A stretch of DNA of 64,000 bases from Perca fluviatilis (taxonomy: Eukaryota > Chordata > Actinopteri > Perciformes > Percidae), in contig NC_053118.1 in NCBI RefSeq assembly GCF_010015445.1, positions 8,754,907 through 8,818,906 on the forward strand, given 5' to 3'. Each line of letters opens with the position of its first letter. Positions within the stretch are counted from its first letter, which is position 1. Position numbers and translations under genes: made by a program. The notes under the pieces were generated by a model. That model ran no database searches. It saw only the letters and a program-made list of their open reading frames with translations, and was not told where the DNA came from. Positions 56,514 to 64,000 of this stretch are shown piece by piece.

Positions 56514-56582
56514 AGAGCGGAGGACTGTAGGTTGATAAGTGTAGGCATCCTTAGGTCGCTGGTTCAACTCCGGCTCGAAGGA
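56514..56582 (+). pseudogene. tRNA-Tyr copy 4, lacks acceptor 5' strand and D arm
   Basis: Starts at AGAGCGGAGGACTG directly after TTATTCTTC of the 52-bp subrepeat; the first 19 or so bases of the tRNA are deleted. Intron GTTGATAAGTGTAGGC, T loop TTCAACT. It cannot fold as a tRNA. Confidence 0.85.
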
Positions 56583-56824
56583 AGTACTTTTCATTGTTGC
56601 AAATTGTGTCACGGTGTTATAGAGATGGAGAATGATGATGCATCATAGGAAAGTTACATTGTACCATTATTTAGTTAACATATATGTAGATTAAGACAGG
56701 TGGCTGTTTGTCACGTTCAATACTTTGTAATAGAACACTGTTTACTTGTTCTTCAGATATGGAGGATACAAACGCTCTTGGGCATCAGGTTCCGTGGTTA
56801 TCGTACCATTTAAATGCTGTGTTC

Positions 56825-56913
56825 TCTTCGATAGCTCAGTTGGTAGAGGGGAGGACTGTAGGTTGATAATTGCAGGCATCCTTAGGTTGCTGGTTTAATT
56901 CCGGCTCAAAGGC
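56825..56913 (+). pseudogene. tRNA-Tyr copy 5 (class B)
   Basis: TCTTCGA acceptor against TCAAAGG, D stem broken (GAGG for GAGC), T loop TTTAATT, discriminator C. Confidence 0.75.
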
Positions 56914-57015
56914 AGTAGTTTTTATTGTTGCAAATTGTGTTATAGAGATGGAGAATGATGATCATGATGATGGGTATCAGGTTCGGCGGTTGCATGTACC
57001 ATTCAAGCTGCTTTC

Positions 57016-57104
57016 CCTTCGATAGCTCAGTTGGTAAGAGGGAGGACTGTAGGTTGATAATTGCAGGCATCCTTAGGTGGCTGGTTTAATTCCGGCTCGA
57101 AGGA
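57016..57104 (+). pseudogene. tRNA-Tyr copy 6 (class B)
   Basis: Acceptor CCTTCGA/TCGAAGG is perfect, but the D arm reads GGTAAGAGGG (inserted A and lost C) and the T loop is TTTAATT. Only 191 bases after copy 5. Confidence 0.7.
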
Positions 57105-57341
57105 AGTAGTTTTCATCGTTACAAATTGTGTTATAGAGATGGTAGAATGATGATACATCATTGGAAAGTTACTTTGTACCATTATTTAGTTAAAGTATAC
57201 GTAGATTAAGACAGGTGGCTGTTTCTTACCTTCAAAACTTTGCAATAGAAGACTCTGTTTACTAGTTCTTCAGATATGGAGGATACAAACGCTCTTGGGT
57301 ATCAGGTTCGGCGGTTATCGTACCATTTAAGTGCTGTGTTC

Positions 57342-57430
57342 CCTTTGATAGCTCAGTTGGTAGAGCGGAGGACTGTAGGTTAATAGTTGTAGGCATCCTT
57401 AGGTCGCTGGTTCAACTCTAGCTCGAAGGA
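57342..57430 (+). tRNA. tRNA-Tyr(GTA), array copy 7 (class A, minor defects)
   Basis: Acceptor CCTTTGA/TCGAAGG (one T-G pair), D arm intact, intron GTTAATAGTTGTAGGC, T arm GCTGG-TTCAACT-CTAGC with one mismatch. Near-intact; function doubtful. Confidence 0.65.
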
Positions 57431-57658
57431 AGTAGTTTTCATTGTTGCAAATTGTGTCACGGTGTTATAGAGATGGAGAATGATTGCATCATTGGAAAGT
57501 TACTTTGTACCATTATTTAGTTAACATATACGTAGATTAAGACAGGTGGCTGTTTGTCACGTTCAATACTTTGTAATAAAACACTGTTTACTTGTTCTTC
57601 AGATATGGAGGATACAAACGCTCTTGGGCATCAGGTTCCGTGGTTATCGTACCATTTA

Positions 57659-57743
57659 CGTAGATAGCGCCGACATTAGCCGCGGCGCTAGCGGCGGCCG
57701 GCGCCGCAGCAGCAGCACTCTCACCACCGTCGTTGTTCGACAT
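57659..57743 (-). pseudogene. Second copy of the gag start (truncated)
   Basis: The first 28 or so codons of gag (MSNNDGGESAAAAAPAAASA onward), identical to 54664-54748. They end at the duplication breakpoint, where tRNA-array DNA is joined. Confidence 0.85.
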
Positions 57744-57780
57744 AATTCAGCCGTATCCAACTCGCGTCAGGGGTCACCAA

Positions 57781-58044
57781 TGTAGAGTGCAATAAGTGAG
57801 GAGACAGTAGACGGAGATGCGTCGAGTCAGCTTTACTCTCCACTTAAAAAAGTATACAACACTGTACAGCGAGTGAGAGCAACAGCGGCCACCACACGTA
57901 AACCCGGGACTCTCATAACATAAACACCTGTCCCTTAAAAGGTACAGTCCCTTGGTGAATGTCTCTTTCAGTCTTACTTGTGGGTCACCACAATATGATT
58001 GTATAATTTCATTGGTTAATTCTGGGTTTTGTGTTTTCATTACA
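57781..58044 (-). repeat. Ty3/gypsy LTR, copy 2 (with primer site at 57770-57779)
   Basis: Offset of 2,995 from copy 1 with essentially the same sequence, including the primer site. It is part of the tandem duplication and not an independent insertion, because the flanking DNA is duplicated as well. Confidence 0.8.
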
Positions 58045-58439
58045 GGTTTACAACCTGGCTTGCTAACTTACTATCTTGCTAACGTCACTAACAAGCTGAC
58101 AGGCTAGTGTAGCGGTAGCAATCAGGCTACCTAGCTAGTGTGTGGATGCTTGTGTGCGCAATAAAAGTTAATAAAGTGGCTTGAGTTGTATCCGCCGTAC
58201 TTGTCCTGAAACCCTTCCAGTGGGGAGATTATTGAGCTATAGTAGTAGCTAGCTTAGTGAAAACTGGACAGTCACATTCAAAGCTTTGTAATAGAACACT
58301 CTGTTTACTTGTTGTTCAGATATGGAGGATACAAACGCTCTTGGGCATCAGGTTCCGTGGTTATTCTTCAGATATGGAGGATACAAATGCTCTTGGGTAT
58401 CAGGTTCGGCGGTTATCGTACCATTTAAGTGCTGTGTTC

Positions 58440-58528
58440 CCTTCGATAGCTCAGTTGGTAGAGCGGAGGACTGTAGGTTGATAGTTGTAGGCATCCTTAG
58501 GTCGCTGGTTCAACTCTGGCTCGAAGGA
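58440..58528 (+). tRNA. tRNA-Tyr(GTA), array copy 8 (class A, intact)
   Basis: Sits at the place of copy 1 in the second duplicate, but has the class A intron GTTGATAGTTGTAGGC and T loop TTCAACT. Acceptor CCTTCGA/TCGAAGG is perfect. The mixture shows recombination or gene conversion between copies. Confidence 0.88.
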
Positions 58529-58770
58529 AGTAGTTTTCATTGTTGCAAATTGTGTCACGGTGTTATAGAGATGGAGAATGATGATGCATCATTGGAAAGT
58601 TACATTGTACCATTATTTAGTTAACATATATGTAGATTAAGACAGGTGGCTGTTTGTCACGTTCAATACTTTGTAATAGAACACTGTTTACTTGTTCTTC
58701 AGATATGGAGGATACAAACGCTCTTGGGCATCAGGTTCCGTGGTTATCGTACCATTTAAATGCTGTGTTC

Positions 58771-58832
58771 TCTTCGATAGTCTTTAGGTTATTGCAGGCA
58801 TCTTAGGTTGCTGGTTTAATTCGGCTCAAAGC
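58771..58832 (+). pseudogene. tRNA-Tyr copy 9, heavily deleted
   Basis: TCTTCGATAG is followed by scattered deletions; TCTTTAGGTTATTGCAGGCA, then TTAATTCGGCTCAAAGC. Lacks the D arm and the anticodon. Confidence 0.75.
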
Positions 58833-58923
58833 AGTAGTTTTATTGTTGCAAATTGTGTTATAGAATGAAATATGATCATGATATGGGTATCAGGTTCGCG
58901 GTTATCATTACCATTCAAGCTTT

Positions 58924-59009
58924 CCTTCCGATAGCTCAGTTGGTAGAGAGGACTGTAGGTTGATAATTGCAGGCATCCTTAGGTGGCTGGTTTAATTCGG
59001 CTCGAAGGA
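58924..59009 (+). pseudogene. tRNA-Tyr copy 10 (class B with indels)
   Basis: CCTTCCGA acceptor (extra C), D arm shortened (TAGAGAGGACTG), T loop TTTAATT with a C lost after it. Three single-base changes against copy 6 are indels. Confidence 0.75.
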
Positions 59010-59245
59010 AGTAGTTTTCATCGTTACAAATTGTGTTATAGAGATGGTAGAATGATGATACATCATTGGAAAGTTACTTTGTACCATTATTTAGTTAAAG
59101 TATACGTAGATTAAGACAGGTGGCTGTTTCTTACCTTCAAAAAAGCTTTAACACTACAGTTTACGTTTACTTTCTTCAGATATGGAGGATACAAACGCTC
59201 TTGGGTATCAGGTTCGCGGTTATTGTACCATTTAAGTGCTGTGTT

Positions 59246-59333
59246 CCTTCGATAGCTCAGTTGGTAGAGCGAGGACTGTAGGTTGATAGTTGTAGGCATC
59301 CTTAGGTCGCTGGTTCAACTCTGGCTCGAAGGA
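59246..59333 (+). pseudogene. tRNA-Tyr copy 11 (class A with a one-base deletion)
   Basis: Like copy 3, but one G is missing after the D stem (GAGCGAGGACTG). Acceptor, intron and T arm TTCAACT are otherwise sound. If the deletion is an assembly error, this would be an intact gene. Confidence 0.6.
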
Positions 59334-59552
59334 AGTAGTTTTCATTGTTGCAAATTGTGTCGTGGTATAGAGATGGAGAATGATGATGCATCATTGGAAA
59401 GTTACTTTGTACCATTATTTAGTTAATATATATAGATTAAGACAGGTGGCTGTTTGTCACGTTCAATACTTTGTAATAGAACACTGTTTACTTGTTCTTC
59501 AGATATGGAGGATACAAACGCTCTTGCACAGGTCGAAAAGTTACTACAAATT

Positions 59553-59610
59553 CCTCATACTCAGTTGGTAAGGGAGTGTAGGTTATAATTGACCTTAGGG
59601 GCTATGCCAA
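59553..59610 (+). pseudogene. tRNA-Tyr copy 12, remnant
   Basis: Only CTCAGTTGGTAAGGGAGTGT, AGGTTATAATTG and CCTTAGG are left in order; several blocks are lost. Confidence 0.5.
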
Positions 59611-59789
59611 AAATTAAAATGTGTTATAGAGATGAAAAAATGAAAGACTTGTACCATTATTTAGTTAAAATATAAATAAGACAGGTGGGTACGTTCAATA
59701 CTTTGTAAAGAACACTGTTTACTTGTTCTTCAGATATGGAGGATACAAACGTGTATCAGGTTCATGGTTAATTCATTCAATTATTCATG

Positions 59790-59850
59790 GGTAGTGGTAA
59801 GGAGCTGTAGGTGATAATTGCAGGCATCTTAGGTCTGGTTTAATTCGCTC
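59790..59850 (+). pseudogene. tRNA-Tyr copy 13, remnant
   Basis: GGAGCTGTAGGTGATAATTG, CAGGCATCTTAGG and TGGTTTAATTCGCTC survive with many small deletions. Confidence 0.5.
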
Positions 59851-60013
59851 AGGGTATCAAAATGTGTATAGGAGAAAAAAATTAGTATATATAAAAGACA
59901 GGTGGCGTACTCAAAACTTTGAAAGAACTCTGTTTACTTGTTCTTCAGATATGGAGGATACAAACGCTCTTTGGGTAATAAGGTTCGGCGGTTATCGTAT
60001 TCATCTGCTATGT

Positions 60014-60101
60014 CTTTCGATAGCTCAGTTGGTAGAGGGAGGACTGTAGGTTGATAATTGCAGGCATCCTTAGGTGGCTGGTTTAATTCCGGCTCGAAGG
60101 A
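60014..60101 (+). pseudogene. tRNA-Tyr copy 14 (class B)
   Basis: CTTTCGA acceptor, D arm GTAGAGGGAGG (bases lost), T loop TTTAATT, 3' half intact. Confidence 0.7.
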
Positions 60102-60342
60102 AGTAGTTTTCATCGCTTGACAAATTGTGTTATAGAGATGGTAGAATGATGATACATCATTGGAAAGTTACTTTGTACCATTATTTAGTTAAAGTATATA
60201 TGTAGATTAAGACAGGTGGCTGTTTCTTACCTTCAAAACTTTGCAATAGAAGACTCTGTTTACTAGTTCTTCAGATATGGAGGATACAAACGCTCTTGGG
60301 TATCAGGTTCGGCGGTTATCGTACCATTTAAGTGCTGTGTTC

Positions 60343-60431
60343 CCTTTGATAGCTCAGTTGGTAGAGCGGAGGACTGTAGGTTAATAGTTGTAGGCATCCT
60401 TAGGTCGCTGGTTCAACTCTGGCTCGAAGGA
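60343..60431 (+). tRNA. tRNA-Tyr(GTA), array copy 15 (class A, near-intact)
   Basis: CCTTTGA/TCGAAGG acceptor with one T-G pair, D arm intact, intron GTTAATAGTTGTAGGC, T arm GCTGG-TTCAACT-CTGGC. It shares the C-to-T change and the intron variant with copy 7. Confidence 0.75.
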
Positions 60432-60671
60432 AGTAGTTTTCATTGTTGCAAATTGTGTCACGGTGTTATAGAGATGGAGAATGATTGCATCATTGGAAAG
60501 TTACTTTGTACCATTATTTAGTTAACATATACGTAGATTAAGACAGGTGGCTGTTTGTCACGTTCAATACTTTGTAATAAAACACTGTTTACTTGTTCTT
60601 CAGATATGGAGGATACAAACGCTCTTGGGCATCAGGTTCCGTGGTTATCGTACCATTTAAATGCTGTGTTC

Positions 60672-60760
60672 TCTTCGATAGCTCAGTTGGTAGAGGGGAG
60701 GACTGTAGGTTGATAATTGCAGGCATCATTAGGTCGCTGGTTCATTTCTGGCTCAAAGGA
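60672..60760 (+). pseudogene. tRNA-Tyr copy 16 (class C)
   Basis: TCTTCGA acceptor against TCAAAGG, D stem GAGG, ATCATTAGG in the anticodon 3' strand (C to A), T loop TTCATTT (A58 changed to T). Its twin is copy 25. Confidence 0.75.
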
Positions 60761-61046
60761 AATAGTTTTCATTGTTGCAAATTGTGTTATGGAGATGGAG
60801 AGTGATGAAGCGTCGTTGGAAAGTTACTTTGTACCATTATTTAGTAAACATATACGTAGATTAAGACAGGTGGCTGTTTGTCACGTTCAATACTTTGTAA
60901 TAGAACACTGTTTACTTGTTCTTCAGATATGGAGGATACAAACGCTCTTGGGTATCAGGTTCGGCGGTTATTCTTCAGATATGGAGGATACAAACGCTCT
61001 TGGGTATCAGGTTCGGCGGTTATCGTACCATTCAAGCGCTTCTTTC

Positions 61047-61135
61047 CCTTCGATAGCTCAGTTGGTAGAGGGGAGGACTGTAGGTTGATAATTGCAGGCA
61101 TCCTTAGGTGGCTGGTTTAATTCCGGCTCGAAGGA
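61047..61135 (+). pseudogene. tRNA-Tyr copy 17 (class B)
   Basis: Acceptor CCTTCGA/TCGAAGG perfect, D stem GCTC/GAGG with one mismatch, T loop TTTAATT. The best preserved class B copy. Confidence 0.65.
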
Positions 61136-61372
61136 AGTAGTTTTCATCGTTGCAAATTGTGTTATAGAGATGGTAGAATGATGATACATCATTGGAAAGT
61201 TACTTTGTACCATTATTTAGTTAAAGTATACGTAGATTAAGACAGGTGGCTGTTTCTTACCTTCAAAACTTTGCAATAGAAGACTCTGTTTACTAGTTCT
61301 TCAGATATGGAGGATACAAACGCTCTTGGGTATCAGGTTCGGCGGTTATTGTACCATTTAAGTGCAGTGTTC

Positions 61373-61461
61373 CCTTCGATAGCTCATTTGGTAGAGCGGA
61401 GGACTGTAGGTTGATAGTTGTAGGCATCCTTAGGTCGCTGGTTCAACTCCGGCTCGAAGGA
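61373..61461 (+). tRNA. tRNA-Tyr(GTA), array copy 18 (class A, D-loop change)
   Basis: Perfect acceptor and T arm (GCTGG-TTCAACT-CCGGC, fully paired). The D loop reads CATTTGG instead of CAGTTGG, one base off in the A box. Intron GTTGATAGTTGTAGGC. Confidence 0.75.
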
Positions 61462-61755
61462 AGTGCTTTTCATTGTTGCAAATTGTGTCACGGTGTTATA
61501 GAGATGGAGAATGATGATGCATCATAGGAAAGTTACATTGTACCATTATTTAGTTAACATATATGTAGATTAAGACAGGTGGCTGTTTGTCACGTTCAAT
61601 ACTTTGTAATAGAACACTGTTTACTTGTTCTTCAGATATGGAGGATACAAACGCTCTTGGGTATCAGGTTCCGTGGTTATTCTTCAGATATGGAGGATAC
61701 AAACGCTCTTGGGTATCAGGTTCGGCGGTTATCGTACCATTTAAGTGCAGTGTTC

Positions 61756-61844
61756 CCTTCGATAGCTCAGTTGGTAGAGCGGAGGACTGTAGGTTGATAG
61801 TTGTAGGCATCCTTAGGTCGCTGGTTCAACTCTGGCTCGAAGGA
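61756..61844 (+). tRNA. tRNA-Tyr(GTA), array copy 19 (class A, intact)
   Basis: Same sequence as copy 3: perfect acceptor, D arm, GTA anticodon, intron GTTGATAGTTGTAGGC and T loop TTCAACT. Confidence 0.88.
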
Positions 61845-62118
61845 AGTAGTTTTCATTGTTGCAAATTGTGTCACGGTGTTATAGAGATGGAGAATGATTG
61901 CATCATTGGAAAGTTACATTGTACCATTATTTAGTTAACATATACGTAGATTAAGACAGGTGGCTGTTTGTCACGTTCAAAACTTTGTAATAGAACACTG
62001 TTTACTTGTTCTTCAGATATGGAGGGTACAAACGCTCTTGGGTATCAGGTTCCGTGGTTATTCTTCAGATATGGAGGATACAAACGCTCTTGGGTATCAG
62101 GTTCCGTGGTTATTCTTC

Positions 62119-62187
62119 AGAGCGGAGGACTGTAGGATGATAAGTGTAGGCATCCTTAGGTCGCTGGTTCAACTCCGGCTCGAAGGA
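62119..62187 (+). pseudogene. tRNA-Tyr copy 20, lacks 5' part
   Basis: Same truncation point as copy 4 (TTCAGAGCGGAGG), with GGATGATAAG in the intron. Copies 4 and 20 descend from one deleted ancestor. Confidence 0.85.
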
Positions 62188-62430
62188 AGTACTTTTCATT
62201 GTTGCAAATTGTGTCACGGTGTTATAGAGATGGAGAATGATGATGCATCATAGGAAAGTTACATTGTACCATTATTTAGTTAACATATATGTAGATTAAG
62301 ACAGGTGGCTGTTTGTCACGTTCAATACTTTGTAATAGAACACTGTTTACTTGTTCTTCAGATATGGAGGATACAAACGCTCTTGGGCATCAGGTTCCGT
62401 GGTTATCGCATTCATTTAAATGCTGTGTTC

Positions 62431-62517
62431 TCTTCGATAGCTCAGTTGGTAGAGGGAGGACTGTAGGTTGATAATTGCAGGCATCCTTAGGTTGCTGGTT
62501 TAATTCGGCTCAAAGGC
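62431..62517 (+). pseudogene. tRNA-Tyr copy 21 (class B)
   Basis: TCTTCGA acceptor, GAGGGAGG D arm with a lost base, T loop TTTAATT followed by CGGC with one C lost, 3' end CAAAGGC. Counterpart of copy 5. Confidence 0.7.
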
Positions 62518-62619
62518 AGTAGTTTTATTGTTGCAAATTGTGTTATAGAGATGGAGAATGATGATCATGATGATGGGTATCAGGTTCGGCGGTTATCGTA
62601 CCATTCAAGCGCTGCTTTC

Positions 62620-62708
62620 CCTTCGATAGCTCAGTTGGTAGAGGGGAGGACTGTAGGTTGATAATTGCAGGCATCCTTAGGTGGCTGGTTTAATTCCGGC
62701 TCGAAGGA
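62620..62708 (+). pseudogene. tRNA-Tyr copy 22 (class B)
   Basis: CCTTCGA/TCGAAGG acceptor, GAGGGGAGG D arm, T loop TTTAATT. Same sequence as copy 17. 189 bases after copy 21, which mirrors copies 5 and 6. Confidence 0.65.
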
Positions 62709-62945
62709 AGTAGTTTTCATCGTTGCAAATTGTGTTATAGAGATGGTAGAATGATGATACATCATTGGAAAGTTACTTTGTACCATTATTTAGTTAAAGT
62801 ATACGTAGATTAAGACAGGTGGCTGTTTCTTACCTTCAAAACTTTGCAATAGAAGACTCTGTTTACTAGTTCTTCAGATATGGAGGATACAAACGCTCTT
62901 GGGTATCAGGTTCGGCGGTTATCGTACCATTTAAGTGCTGTGTTC

Positions 62946-63034
62946 CCTTCGATAGCTCAGTTGGTAGAGCGGAGGACTGTAGGTTGATAGTCGTAGGCAT
63001 CCTTAGGTCGCTGGTTCAACTCTGGCTCGAAGGA
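62946..63034 (+). tRNA. tRNA-Tyr(GTA), array copy 23 (class A, intact)
   Basis: Perfect acceptor and D arm, intron GTTGATAGTCGTAGGC (one base different from the other class A copies), T loop TTCAACT. Confidence 0.88.
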
Positions 63035-63276
63035 AGTAGTTTTCATTGTTGCAAATTGTGTCACGGTGTTATAGAGATGGAGAATGATGATGCATCATTG
63101 GAAAGTTACTTTGTACCATTATTTAGTTAACATATACGTAGATTAAGACAGGTGGCTGTTTGTCACGTTCAATACTTTGTAATAAAACACTGTTTACTTG
63201 TTCTTCAGATATGGAGGATACAAACGCTCTTGGGCATCAGGTTCCGTGGTTATCGTACCATTTACATGCTGTGTTC

Positions 63277-63365
63277 TCTTCGATAGCTCAGTTGGTAGAG
63301 GGGAGGACTGTAGGTTGATAATTGCAGGCATCATTAGGTCGCTGGTTCATTTCTGGCTCAAAGGA
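63277..63365 (+). pseudogene. tRNA-Tyr copy 24 (class C)
   Basis: TCTTCGA acceptor, GAGG D stem, ATCATTAGG, T loop TTCATTT: the same set of changes as the copy at 60672, 2,605 bases earlier. Confidence 0.75.
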
Positions 63366-63530
63366 AGTAGTTTTCATTGTTGCAAATTGTGTTATGGAGA
63401 TGGAGAGTGATGAAGCGTCGTTGGAAAGTTACTTTGTACCATTATTTAGTAAACATATACGTAGATTAAGACAGGTGGCTGTTTGTCACGTTCAATACTT
63501 TGTAATAGAACACTGTTTACTTGTTCTTCA

Positions 63531-63686
63531 GATATGGAGGATACAAACGCTCTTGGGTATCAGATTCCGTGGTTATTCTTCAGATATGGAGGATACAAAC
63601 GCTCTTGGGTATCAGGTTCGGCGGTTATTCTTCAGATATGGAGGATACAAACGCTCTTGGGTATCAGGTTCGGCGGTTATCGTACC
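63531..63686 (+). repeat. 52-bp subrepeat, three tandem copies
   Basis: GATATGGAGGATACAAACGC starts at 63531, 63583 and 63635, giving an exact 52-base period. Elsewhere in the array it is found once (56757, 57275) or twice (55325, 56086, 60928, 61637). Copy number thus varies among units. Confidence 0.9.
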
Positions 63687-63703
63687 ATTCAAGTGCTGCT
63701 TTC

Positions 63704-63792
63704 CCTTCGATAGCTCAGTTGGTAGAGGGGAGGACTGTAGGTTGATAATTGCAGGCATCCTTAGGTGGCTGGTTTAATTCCGGCTCAAAGGA
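63704..63792 (+). pseudogene. tRNA-Tyr copy 25 (class B)
   Basis: CCTTCGA against TCAAAGG, GAGG D stem, T loop TTTAATT. It is preceded by three copies of the 52-bp subrepeat. After it the array goes on to the window edge (63793-64000), where the next unit has begun. Confidence 0.7.
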
Positions 63793-64000
63793 AGTAGTTT
63801 TTACTTGTTGCAAATTGTGTTATAGAGATGGTAGAATGATGATACATCATTGGAAAGTTACTTTGTACCATTATTTAGTTAAAGTATACGTAGATTAAGA
63901 CAGGTGGCTGTTTCTTACCTTCAAAACTTTGCAATAGAAGACTCTGTTTACTAGTTCTTCAGATATGGAGGATACAAACGCTCTTGGGTATCAGGTTCGG

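Larger units (their letters stand above)
54665..57658. repeat. 2,995-bp segment duplicated in tandem (first copy)
   Basis: Bases 54665-55470 (gag start, primer site, LTR, flank, first tRNA start) recur at 57660-58465 with an offset of exactly 2,995 and hardly any difference (for example GAGTTTATTG against GAGATTATTG near 55228). The second copy starts abruptly after CGTACCATTTAC. Confidence 0.9.
55324..64000 (+). repeat. Tandem array of tRNA-Tyr units with higher-order periodicity
   Basis: Units of about 190 to 430 bp each hold a 52-bp subrepeat (GATATGGAGGATACAAACGC, CTCTTGGG, ATCAGGTTC, GGTTAT) in one to three copies, then a tRNA-Tyr copy with a TTTT terminator, then GAGATGGAGAATGATGA, TTGGAAAGTTACTTTGTACC and AAGACAGGTGGCTGTTT. 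A higher-order period of about 2,604 bp links 60343 with 62946 and 60672 with 63277. All frames predicted here are translations of this repeat. Confidence 0.9.

Noticed and set aside
55262..63777. Many similar + strand frames of 60 to 180 residues that look like a protein family
   Set aside because: They are translations of the tRNA-Tyr repeat unit, including the tRNA itself; the start and stop fall in repeat parts.
55445..64000. CRISPR-like regular spacing of repeats
   Set aside because: The repeated parts are tRNA genes and 52-bp units with related, not unique, spacers; the genome is a vertebrate's.

Overview
The window looks like nuclear DNA of a teleost fish. It holds pieces of a vertebrate lysosomal glycosidase gene (naga), with vertebrate-style splice sites and long repeat-filled introns. 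Around it are the repeat classes typical of fish genomes: hAT, PIF/Harbinger, TTAA-target MITEs, L2-, L1- and jockey-like LINEs, Ty3/gypsy, a tRNA-derived SINE and long (CA)n/(TA)n microsatellites. There are no operons, ribosome binding sites or CRISPR arrays. Most translated frames are chance ORFs or translated repeats.

Layout. 1-7.9 kb: non-coding, with several DNA-transposon copies, including a hAT MITE with a perfect 8-bp target duplication and a small inverted-repeat element that encloses telomere-like DNA. 7.9-19.6 kb: naga on the + strand. Exon 1 (signal peptide), exon 2 (first catalytic-pocket residues) and the terminal exon with its poly(A) signal are present. The interval between exon 2 and the terminal exon is filled with transposons, and I cannot find the internal exons there. 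19.8-31.7 kb: hAT elements and fragments, including one large hAT with remnants of its transposase, plus fold-back elements and A-rich unclassified DNA. 31.9-49 kb: few or no host genes; TTAA-flanked elements of 0.2 to 2.2 kb, an L2 copy split by a helicase-carrying transposon, an L1 ORF1 remnant and microsatellites. 50.2-53.5 kb: an L2-type LINE (endonuclease and reverse transcriptase) interrupted by a fold-back MITE. 53.5-55.05 kb: the 5' part of a Ty3/gypsy element on the - strand (LTR, tRNA-Trp-like primer site, gag, protease), fused to the LINE. 55.4-64.0 kb: a tandem array of about 26 intron-containing tRNA-Tyr(GTA) genes and decayed copies, continuing beyond the window edge.

The most interesting parts are: (a) the tRNA-Tyr array, with sequence classes that differ in whether the internal promoter is intact, higher-order repeats, a 2,995-bp duplication that also copied the neighbouring LTR, and a deletion-rich block; (b) a textbook -1 frameshift signal between gag and protease in the Ty3 element; (c) a naga locus that seems to lack its internal exons; and (d) three separate transposon copies carrying the start of a RecQ/DEAD-like helicase.

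Limits: no alignment, folding or database search was possible. Family names rest on motifs read by eye, and transposon boundaries are secure only where target-site duplications are quoted.
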